Positions 7,903 through 13,729 of a stretch of 14,972 nucleotides of DNA are shown piece by piece; the first letter of the stretch is position 1; the number at the start of each line of letters is the position of its first letter. This DNA is from Rhodoferax sp. GTDB taxonomy: Bacteria > Pseudomonadota > Gammaproteobacteria > Burkholderiales > Burkholderiaceae_C. The position numbers were made by a program, and so were the translations under genes. The DNA is taken from NCBI GenBank assembly GCA_026785765.1, contig JAJAZK010000135.1, positions 1 to 14,972 of the forward strand. The letters run 5' to 3'. Below the pieces are notes generated by a model. That model was not told the DNA's origin. It made no database searches and worked only from the letters and a program-made list of their open reading frames with translations.

Positions 7903-8410
7903 GAACCTGACTCCTGAAAAAATGTAACGAACCCAACACCACCCAATCACCTTGGCGCATGCAAGCCGCGTGCCAATAGAGCTGCGTACGCGCCCATACC
8001 ACTCCTGGACAATCGGTCAGCCCAACGCACTCGACCAAACGACCACAAGCGTTGAACTATAGCTGCGTCTGCGACACAAGATGCTGTCCAACACTTGACA
8101 GGTTTCATATGGATAAATTAAAGTTGCTCCAAGGTGAATTACATTCTGGCGGGATTTTTTCTTGTTGTCTAGTGGTTGATGCAGCGCGCGGAACCAGCGC
8201 GCACGCGACGTCAAACACTCGCCTCTGACGCCTGCGTCGTACGATGTGGCGCCTCAAGGCATCCGTTGTGGGGCACACTGAGGCGGATCACGTCGCTGTC
8301 TTCCAGGCCGGTTCAAGAGACCCGGTACAGAGTCCAATTGCGCCAGACGCTCAAGTAGCCCGCCATCTACTTGGGCAGCATTTTTTCGGCTAACTCAGGA
8401 GAAAACTTCA
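7903..8410. other. Divergent intergenic region between two binding-protein genes
   Basis: 508 nt separate the oppositely directed binding-protein genes. No convincing gene is present; the short open frames lack ribosome binding sites and recognisable composition. The main content is the second copy of the 44-bp element (8095-8138). An inverted repeat GCCTCA (8251-8256) / TGAGGC (8279-8284) is also present but unremarkable. Promoters for both neighbours must lie here, but none is clear by eye. Confidence 0.6.
8095..8138 (+). promoter_or_regulatory. Conserved 44-bp regulatory element, copy 2
   Basis: This block shares TTGACA, the core GGATAAATTAAAGTTGCTCC (from 8111) and GGTGAA with the copy at 5518-5561, in the same orientation and without gaps. 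The five differences cluster in the TTGACA-proximal stretch (positions 8101-8110) plus one at 8132. The outer inverted repeat seen in copy 1 is degraded here (CAGGTTT against AAAGTTG), whereas TGGA-N14-TCCA is kept. It begins 192 nt upstream of the minus-strand SBP1 start and ends 272 nt upstream of the plus-strand SBP2 start. Confidence 0.7.
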
Positions 8411-9220
8411 ATGACCAAACGCTTACTATCCACGCTGCTGGCTGTGTTCACCGCCGCCACGCTCATGTCCAGCTTTCCGGTATCGGCCCAGACGGCAGCC
8501 AAGTCCAGGCTGCTGCGCGTGCAGGAGTCCAACGTCTTGCGCGTCGGAACCACTGGCGACTTTGTGCCCATGAGCTTCAAGGACCCTGCGTCCAACGAGT
8601 ACAAGGGGCATCAGATCGACGCCGCCAATGAACTGGCCAAGGATCTCGGGGTCAAGGTCGAATTCGTTGTCACCGACTGGAAGTCGCTGGTCACGGCAAC
8701 CCAGTCCGACAAGTTCGACATCATCATGACTGGCACCTCGATGTCGGTGGCACGTGCCAAAGCCATCGCATTCAGCGACCCGTGGGGCCGCAACGCGTTC
8801 TTCCCACTCGTGCTGAAGAAAAACGCCGCCAAGTACAAGGACTGGGAATCGCTCAACAATTCGAAGATCACAGTCGGTTTCAACCTCGGCACGACTTTCG
8901 AGCAGTTTGTGCAGAACTCCTTGCCGAAGACGAAGGTCAAGCGCGTCGAGTCGCCGGCCCGGGACTTTCAGGAACTGCTGGCTGGCAAGGTCGACTTCAC
9001 GGTCACCAGCCTGATCGAAGGCGCGGCTCTCACCAAACAGTATCCAGAGCTTCAGATGATCCTGCTGGACAAGCCGCGCAACAGCATTCCGATGGCCTTC
9101 ATTGTGGCGATCGATGACCAGCAGTGGCTCAACTTCATCAACAACTGGATCACCATCAAGCGCCAGACCGGCTACTTCACAGAGCTCAACAAACAGTGGG
9201 GCGTGGCCGGTCAGGAGTGA
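8411..9220 (+). CDS. Family 3 solute-binding protein, cyclohexadienyl-dehydratase-like (SBP2)
   Basis: A 269-residue exported protein whose ATG has AGGAG 9 nt upstream. Residues 1-26 form a signal peptide (TKRLLSTLLAVF core, likely cleavage after VSA). The mature part shows NVLRVGTTGDFVPMSF, then HQIDAANELAKDLGVKVEFV, then KFDIIMTGTSMSVARAKAIAFSDPW, and the second lobe with ITVGFNLGTTFEQFV. The LRVGTTGD opening and TSMSVARAK stretch resemble the family 3 branch that includes periplasmic cyclohexadienyl dehydratase PheC. A binding or even enzymatic role is therefore possible; transport binding is more likely next to catabolic genes. It differs clearly from SBP1. The next gene begins 19 nt after its stop, so it leads an operon with the MmgE/PrpD and RidA-like genes. 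It has no permease of its own in the window. Confidence 0.9.
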   Translation: MTKRLLSTLLAVFTAATLMSSFPVSAQTAAKSRLLRVQESNVLRVGTTGDFVPMSFKDPASNEYKGHQIDAANELAKDLGVKVEFVVTDWKSLVTATQSDKFDIIMTGTSMSVARAKAIAFSDPWGRNAFFPLVLKKNAAKYKDWESLNNSKITVGFNLGTTFEQFVQNSLPKTKVKRVESPARDFQELLAGKVDFTVTSLIEGAALTKQYPELQMILLDKPRNSIPMAFIVAIDDQQWLNFINNWITIKRQTGYFTELNKQWGVAGQE

Positions 9221-9239
9221 GCGCGCTGAGGTCGTCAAC

Positions 9240-10631
9240 GTGTCGCTGAGCGGCCACATCGGCGCCTGGGTGGCCGGGTTCTCCACCACTCGCGCGCCTG
9301 TGTCCGCCAGGCACGAGGCCGGTCGGTGCCTGCTCGATGTCATTGGTGTCGCGATTGCAGGAAGCACGCACCCGACTTGTGCGCTCGTCCGCGATCTTGC
9401 ACAAAACCAGTTCGGTGGCGGGCAGTGCACCATGCTGGGGAGCAACTCCCCGGCATCCGCGTGTGCTGCGGCACTCGTCAACGGAACTGCCGCGCACGCA
9501 TTGGACCTGGACGACGTTTCCTATGACGGCATGGTGCACGCCAGTGCGGTGGTCTGGCCGGCGGCGTGGGCAGCGGCCGAGATGGCGGGTGCCCATGGTG
9601 AGCGGACGATGGATGCCTTTATTGCCGGTGTCGAGGTGCATTGCGCCCTTGGCCGTGCATTCACGCACGATCTATTCTGGCGCGGCTTCTGGACCACCGG
9701 ATTGCTCGGCAGCATGGGTGCTGCTGCAGCAGCCGCCAAGGCACTTGAGCTGGACGCCAATGCGACCGACGCCGCAATCGGCATCGCCATGGCGCAAGCC
9801 AGTGGCCTGCGCGCCATCGTCGGAACGCCCATGAAAGCGGTTGCGTGCGGCATGGCTGCAGAGCTTGGTGTGCGTGCGGCCCTGATGGCCCGTGCCGGGA
9901 TTCGCGCGCATGCCGACATGGCCAGCCATCCCCAGGGCTTCGCCACTCTGGTGAATCAGGGCGTGCTTGATCTGGCAGAGATCGGCAAGCTGGGCGACTA
10001 TTACACCCTTGCGCAGCAGCCGATGGCATTCAAACAGTATCCGATATGCTCCTACGGCCAGGCTGCGGTGGAGGCGCTGCTCGACGTACTCGCGGCGCTC
10101 GGCACTGCACCTGCGCGGGTGCTCTGTGAAGTGCCGCAAACGGTGTTGGACAACATGCCTTACGGTCGGCCAGCCGACCCGACACAGGCGCAGTTCAGTG
10201 TCACTTTTGCGCTTGGCGCTGCGTTGGTGTTCGGCAATGTCGCGCCGGACCACCTCGATGCCGATACCTTGAACGATCCGCGCCTGACTGCTGCAATGGA
10301 TCTTGTGGCGGTTCGCGTTGCCACCGATGGTGCGGCGGCGCTGGCACTTGCAGCGTGTCAGGAAGGTGCCATGGTGACGGCCTGGGACGGCGACGGCCGT
10401 TCGGTCAGCCGTACCGTCCGGGTGCCGACCGGCATGCCGCAGCGCCCGCTAAGTGATGCGCAGCTGCAGAAAAAATTCTTTGCATGTGTAGTGCCCGCCC
10501 TCGGCCGACCCGCAGCACATTCCTTGTGCGAGCGCGTCTTGCATCTCGAAGCCCTGGCCGACGTCCGCCAACTGATGGGCGCGCGACGGGCGCCGCACAC
10601 TGAACCCATGACAGAGGACCTCCAGACATGA
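9240..10631 (+). CDS. MmgE/PrpD family protein
   Basis: A 463-residue protein, the usual family length. The start is taken as GTG 9240 because GAGG lies 8 nt upstream and the protein then begins at the expected helix (SGHIGAWVAGF). The open frame extends back into the SBP2 gene but reads as low-complexity serine/threonine-rich shadow sequence. Diagnostic segments are ALVNGTAAHALDLDDVSYDG (about 78-97, including the family's HALD-DD motif), GTPMKAVACGMAAE and MAFKQYPICSYGQ (about 262-274). Known members are 2-methylcitrate dehydratase, iminodisuccinate epimerase and cis-aconitate decarboxylase, so the likely chemistry is dehydration, epimerisation or decarboxylation of a polycarboxylate-like acid. 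The substrate here is unknown. Its stop overlaps the next start (ATGA), which implies translational coupling to the RidA-like gene. Confidence 0.9.
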   Translation: MSLSGHIGAWVAGFSTTRAPVSARHEAGRCLLDVIGVAIAGSTHPTCALVRDLAQNQFGGGQCTMLGSNSPASACAAALVNGTAAHALDLDDVSYDGMVHASAVVWPAAWAAAEMAGAHGERTMDAFIAGVEVHCALGRAFTHDLFWRGFWTTGLLGSMGAAAAAAKALELDANATDAAIGIAMAQASGLRAIVGTPMKAVACGMAAELGVRAALMARAGIRAHADMASHPQGFATLVNQGVLDLAEIGKLGDYYTLAQQPMAFKQYPICSYGQAAVEALLDVLAALGTAPARVLCEVPQTVLDNMPYGRPADPTQAQFSVTFALGAALVFGNVAPDHLDADTLNDPRLTAAMDLVAVRVATDGAAALALAACQEGAMVTAWDGDGRSVSRTVRVPTGMPQRPLSDAQLQKKFFACVVPALGRPAAHSLCERVLHLEALADVRQLMGARRAPHTEPMTEDLQT

Positions 10632-11059
10632 CAGACACGCACAAAACTACCCAAACCGGCGCCAGCCGCACGGCGCGCCAGAACTACACCACGTCACGCC
10701 CCTGGGAAGCCGAAAACGGCTTCTCACGGGCGGTACGCATCGGCAACCTGGTAGAGACCAGTCTGTGCTCGCCAGCGGGCCCCGACGGCAGCATCCTGTA
10801 TCCCGGGGACGTATACCGCCAGACCCAAGTCAGTCTGGCGATGATCGGCGACGCATTGAAAGCACTCGGGATGGGGTTCGAGGATGTAATCAAGACCCGC
10901 ATCTACGTCGCCGATCCGACGCACTGGGTCGAGTCGGGCCGCGCCCATGCCGAGGTATTCAAGGACATCCGCCCGACGCTGGGTTGGATCTACATGAGCG
11001 CCTTCTTCCACCCGGACATCACGGTGGAAGTCGAATGCACTGCGTACCGGGCGCCTTGA
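10628..11059 (+). CDS. RidA/YjgF/UK114 family protein lacking the canonical arginine
   Basis: A 143-residue protein whose ATG overlaps the preceding stop, with AGAGGACC just upstream. The single YjgF-type domain shows LVETSLCSPAGPDG, then VYRQTQVSLAMIGDALKALGMGFEDVIKTRIYV, and ends ITVEVECTAYRAP. An N-terminal extension of about 30 residues precedes the domain. In RidA enzymes an arginine (Arg105 in E. coli RidA, in a PTRS context) binds the substrate carboxylate. The matching place here reads RPTLGWIYM, so Leu118 replaces it. Proteins with this loss belong to the non-RidA Rid subgroups, which often sit in catabolic operons and may hydrolyse other imines, enamines or related intermediates. 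It follows the MmgE/PrpD gene and precedes an amidase remnant. Confidence 0.9.
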   Translation: MTDTHKTTQTGASRTARQNYTTSRPWEAENGFSRAVRIGNLVETSLCSPAGPDGSILYPGDVYRQTQVSLAMIGDALKALGMGFEDVIKTRIYVADPTHWVESGRAHAEVFKDIRPTLGWIYMSAFFHPDITVEVECTAYRAP

Positions 11060-11060
11060 A

Positions 11061-11226
11061 GCGTCTGCCACCCGGCTCGCAACGGTCGACGCCGGTTTTG
11101 CCGACGGCCTGCCAGTCGGGTTGCGGTTCATCGCGCGCCCGTTCGCCCAAGCCCCGATGCTTGCCGTGGGTCAGGCCTTCCCAAGTGCGCGCCAGTCCAT
11201 CGCGGGAACACCGATAGCGCGGCACC
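11061..11226 (+). pseudogene. Amidase C-terminal remnant
   Basis: After the RidA-like stop, a different frame encodes a stretch typical of the end of amidase-signature proteins: GFADGLPVGLRFIARPFAQ followed by APMLAVGQAF (about 11091-11180). The (F/D)ADGLPVGL-(L/I)(I/G)RPF-(D/A)--(L/M)L--(G/A)-A(F/Y) pattern is the well-known C-terminus of amidases of the GatA type. The frame stays open to TGA at 11274, inside the end of the racemase-family gene. There is no start codon, no catalytic Lys-Ser-Ser core and no room for one between the RidA-like stop and this stretch. The bulk of the gene has therefore been deleted. The name rests on about 30 residues by eye. Confidence 0.65.
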
Positions 11227-11229
11227 ACC

Positions 11230-11976
11230 TCAGAGGAAGCCGTCGTAGGGCTTCTGCACCACGCTGGCGTGGATGAATCGAATGAAGGTGATGAAGTCGA
11301 AGACCGGCAGTCCGGTCACCTGCTGGATGTCGGCCGAGAACGTGGGCAGGTTGGAACACTCCAGCAACATCGCCGCCATGTCGGGATGCCGATCGGAGAA
11401 GCGTTTGGCAATCCCGACAATCTCATTGCGCAGCAGTTCCACGTCCATATCGGTCCTCTTTCCACCCATGTGAGTTGCATAAAACTCGCGTGACTCCTCT
11501 ATGCCTTCAATCACAACGTTCATTGCATCGGTGATGCCAGCAGTGCCCAAGAAGGAACTATCGAGCAGGCTCTTGGACGCGGTGAGGATGCCGATCTTGC
11601 GGTTGCCCACCATGCGGCTGAGCAGCGGAACATAGATGAGCGGCGAGGTGAAGACCGGTACGCCAGCCGCTGCCGCAAGGTGGTCTTGCACAGCAACAAA
11701 AAAGCCGCACGCAGTAACAATGGCGCGCACGCCCTCGTCACGCAATTCCATGGCCGCCTCGCGCAGCAGTTCAGCCCCAACAGGCGGTTTGCCATCGATC
11801 CAGCGGTCGGGCGTGGCGGGAACGTCGAACAGTCCCTTCACCACCTTCAGGCGAACCGGGAAGTCGTAACTCGAGGCGTTCGCCACGTCGCCCGGCAGCA
11901 CCGGATAACGCCTGCCGTCGAACATCAAGATGCCGATCGCCTGGCCGTAGAGGGCGCGTCCGCCCTTGGCGATCAT
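11230..11976 (-). CDS. Aspartate/glutamate racemase superfamily protein
   Basis: A 248-residue cytoplasmic protein from ATG 11976; an in-frame GTG at 11985 adds three residues and neither has a good Shine-Dalgarno. The N-terminus KGGRALYGQAIGILMFD and LPGDVANASSYDFPV fit a less-studied Asp/Glu-racemase-like group. Two cysteines sit where the superfamily places its paired catalytic cysteines: Cys90 in IVTACGFF and Cys207 in LLECSNLP. Cofactor-independent racemisation, isomerisation or decarboxylation through two cysteines is therefore plausible. Aspartate and hydantoin racemases, maleate isomerase and arylmalonate decarboxylase all belong to the superfamily. It is divergent from the LysR-type regulator, 626 nt away, and may be its target. 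The 3' end abuts the amidase remnant. Substrate unknown. Confidence 0.87.
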   Translation of the reverse strand: MIAKGGRALYGQAIGILMFDGRRYPVLPGDVANASSYDFPVRLKVVKGLFDVPATPDRWIDGKPPVGAELLREAAMELRDEGVRAIVTACGFFVAVQDHLAAAAGVPVFTSPLIYVPLLSRMVGNRKIGILTASKSLLDSSFLGTAGITDAMNVVIEGIEESREFYATHMGGKRTDMDVELLRNEIVGIAKRFSDRHPDMAAMLLECSNLPTFSADIQQVTGLPVFDFITFIRFIHASVVQKPYDGFL

Positions 11977-11985
11977 GACTGGCAC

Positions 11986-12602
11986 GCAAACGCCAAGCAG
12001 GCGCTCCGGGCTTGCGGGCTGATCGGGCCAGGGGCCTTCGAACAGGTTTGGTCAGTCTTCAATTCCCGGGCTCCTCGATCTGCTCGACTACAAAAAGGCT
12101 TTCGGAGGGCGCAAAGTCCGCCGGCGGCGATTGCCACACCGCGCGACGCAGATTGTGCGGCATATTCGCGCTCCTTGGGCCGCCAGTCGCCGCCGCCGGC
12201 GTTTGCCAACCTGGCTGGCCAGACAGGCGCCTGCACAGCAACCCAGGACGACGGGTGCGGCGCACCCAGCGGACGACTGCGCCGCTGCCCGGCCGCACAG
12301 CGGCCCACCCCAGTCCATGGACCCCGACACGCGTGCGCGCGACGATACCGATGGCGCTCGGCTTCGCCCACTTCAACAGCACCTTCTTGTACCGATTCCC
12401 TTCCCCTTCTGGCCGCTTTGAGAACGGGATCTGGCCGGCGCAATTCTCTGGTCACTACAAAAGGGGCGAAGGTTCTTGAAAGCTGCGCCCCGGTCGGACG
12501 CATGGGCGAGTCGCCCCTTCCTGCCTGACAATCAGCGCAGCGCCAACGCGCGATTCGCCGCGACTCCATCTGGCGAGTCCATTGCCTTGCTTATCCATCC
12601 GC
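11986..12602. other. Long divergent intergenic region
   Basis: 617 nt between the racemase-family gene and the LysR gene. Several open frames of 80-200 codons exist on both strands, but they are rich in Arg, Pro and Ala and look like shadows of GC-rich non-coding DNA. None resembles a family I recognise. The only start with a strong ribosome binding site belongs to a 34-codon minus-strand frame (12059-12163), listed separately. The region must hold the promoters of both neighbours; its length hints at a decayed gene. Confidence 0.5.
12059..12163 (-). CDS. Possible small ORF or leader peptide upstream of racemase-family gene
   Basis: A 34-codon frame (begins MPHNLRRAVWQSPPADF, ends EQIEEPGN) whose ATG has a perfect AAGGAG 7 nt upstream, the best ribosome binding site in the 617-nt region. 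It points toward the racemase-family gene and ends 82 nt before that gene's ATG. It could be a short leader peptide, an uncharacterised small protein, or the 5' end of a decayed gene. No family is recognised, so its reality rests on the ribosome binding site alone. Confidence 0.3.
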   Translation of the reverse strand: MPHNLRRAVWQSPPADFAPSESLFVVEQIEEPGN

Positions 12603-13571
12603 ATGAACTTGCATAACATTGAAGCCTTCCTCGCTGTCGGCGAAACCGGCAGTTTCACAAGCGCCGCGCGACGCCTGCACAAGACGCAATCGGCGGTGTC
12701 CCAAGCCATCCGTCAACTTGAAGACGAGGTCGGTGCCGTGCTGATCGACCGCAGCGCGCGCAGCTTCGCCTTGACTGCAGCGGGAGAACTCTTGCGCAGC
12801 AAGGCTGCCCATCTGATCGACGACATCAAAAAGATGACGGCGCTGGTGCTCGAGCAGAGCAAGGCGCGCGTGCGACAGTTGCGCATCGGCATGGTCGATT
12901 CGTTTGCGACTGCCGTCGGGCCCGCCCTGATCCAGAGCATGCTCGACGAGGCGCTGAACCTGACACTGTGGTCCGACCTGACGCCCCGGCTCGGCGAGGC
13001 CCTGATCGAGAAGCGCGCGGATATCGTCGTGCTGAACGATGCGATGGAGGGGGAAACACACCTCACCCGCTATGAGTTGCTGCGCGAGCCCTTTGTCCTG
13101 CTGCTGCCAGCGACAATGGCCTGGAACGCGAGCGCACCGGACCTCGGACTGCTGGCGCGGGCGTACCCGATGGTGCGCTACGAAGCCCTTTCGCACATGG
13201 GAGCGCAGATCGACAGCCAATGCCGCCGCCTCAACGTGTCGCCGCTGCGCCGCGTTTCGGTCGATTCCACCGAAAAGCTGATCGCGGCTGTCGCCTCGGG
13301 CATTGGATGGAGCATCGGCACCCCGATCTCCCTGTTACGCTCCAGGGAGTACAGCCGCCAAATCCGGGTTATGCCTTTTCCTGGTGAGTCCTTTCATCGC
13401 CGCTTGTACATGCTGTCGCGGCGCGGCGAATTCGACGAACTGGCGCTGCGTCTGGCGCGGCTCGCCGTCACCGAGCTTGAAGGCCTCGTGTCGGGAGAAC
13501 TGCGCAGGTTGTTGCCCCATTTCTACCCCGATATCTTTGTGACCAACGTGGCCGATATGAGGGCATCCTGA
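12603..13571 (+). CDS. LysR-type transcriptional regulator
   Basis: A 322-residue regulator. ATG 12603 places the winged helix-turn-helix in the standard position: NIEAFLAVGETGSFTSAARRLHKTQSAVSQAIRQLEDE, of which the recognition part is TQSAVSQAIRQLE (about residues 28-40), followed by the wing and linker helix. A TTG seven codons upstream is less likely. The effector domain (about 90-300) has a typical periplasmic-binding-like layout with QLRIGMVDSF, then DIVVLND, then EPFVLLLP, then a late ASGIGWSIGTP segment. It is divergent from the racemase-family gene and 158 nt upstream of the second Rieske gene, so it probably controls one or both in response to a pathway metabolite. It is the only regulator in the window and might also bind the repeated 44-bp element, though that element is not a textbook LysR site. 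Confidence 0.93.
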   Translation: MNLHNIEAFLAVGETGSFTSAARRLHKTQSAVSQAIRQLEDEVGAVLIDRSARSFALTAAGELLRSKAAHLIDDIKKMTALVLEQSKARVRQLRIGMVDSFATAVGPALIQSMLDEALNLTLWSDLTPRLGEALIEKRADIVVLNDAMEGETHLTRYELLREPFVLLLPATMAWNASAPDLGLLARAYPMVRYEALSHMGAQIDSQCRRLNVSPLRRVSVDSTEKLIAAVASGIGWSIGTPISLLRSREYSRQIRVMPFPGESFHRRLYMLSRRGEFDELALRLARLAVTELEGLVSGELRRLLPHFYPDIFVTNVADMRAS

Positions 13572-13590
13572 GCCTCTGTGGGCATCAAGA

Positions 13591-13629
13591 TTGCTAATGC
13601 AGTGCAAACCGATTCATTAATGCGCAATG
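13591..13629. promoter_or_regulatory. Candidate LysR-type operator region upstream of the second Rieske gene
   Basis: An AT-rich patch in the 158-nt gap holds two inverted repeats: TTGC-N9-GCAA (13591-13607) and CATT-N7-AATG (13615-13629). Dyads of this size are typical of LysR-type binding sites, although neither is the strict T-N11-A form. It lies about 100-140 nt before the Rieske ATG, in the usual activator position. Confidence 0.35.
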
Positions 13630-13729
13630 GAAGAACTTGTCTGCGGCTTGCCCGCTTCGCCGGTGTTGCCGATACTGCCCTAGGCGCCAGCGAGCCCCCA
13701 GGCTTTCCCGACTCCAGGACACGAATCCC

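Noticed and set aside
8251..8284. GCCTCA/TGAGGC inverted repeat as a regulatory site
   Set aside because: Six-bp arms with a 22-nt spacer are expected by chance in GC-rich DNA, and it is not repeated elsewhere in the window.
8426..9481. 351-codon minus-strand open frame opposite SBP2
   Set aside because: Antisense to a binding-protein gene with signal peptide and ribosome binding site; no family resemblance.
12012..12479. 155-codon plus-strand open frame in the long divergent gap
   Set aside because: No ribosome binding site, Arg/Pro/Ser-rich, no domain; overlapping frames on the other strand are equally long, as expected in GC-rich non-coding DNA.
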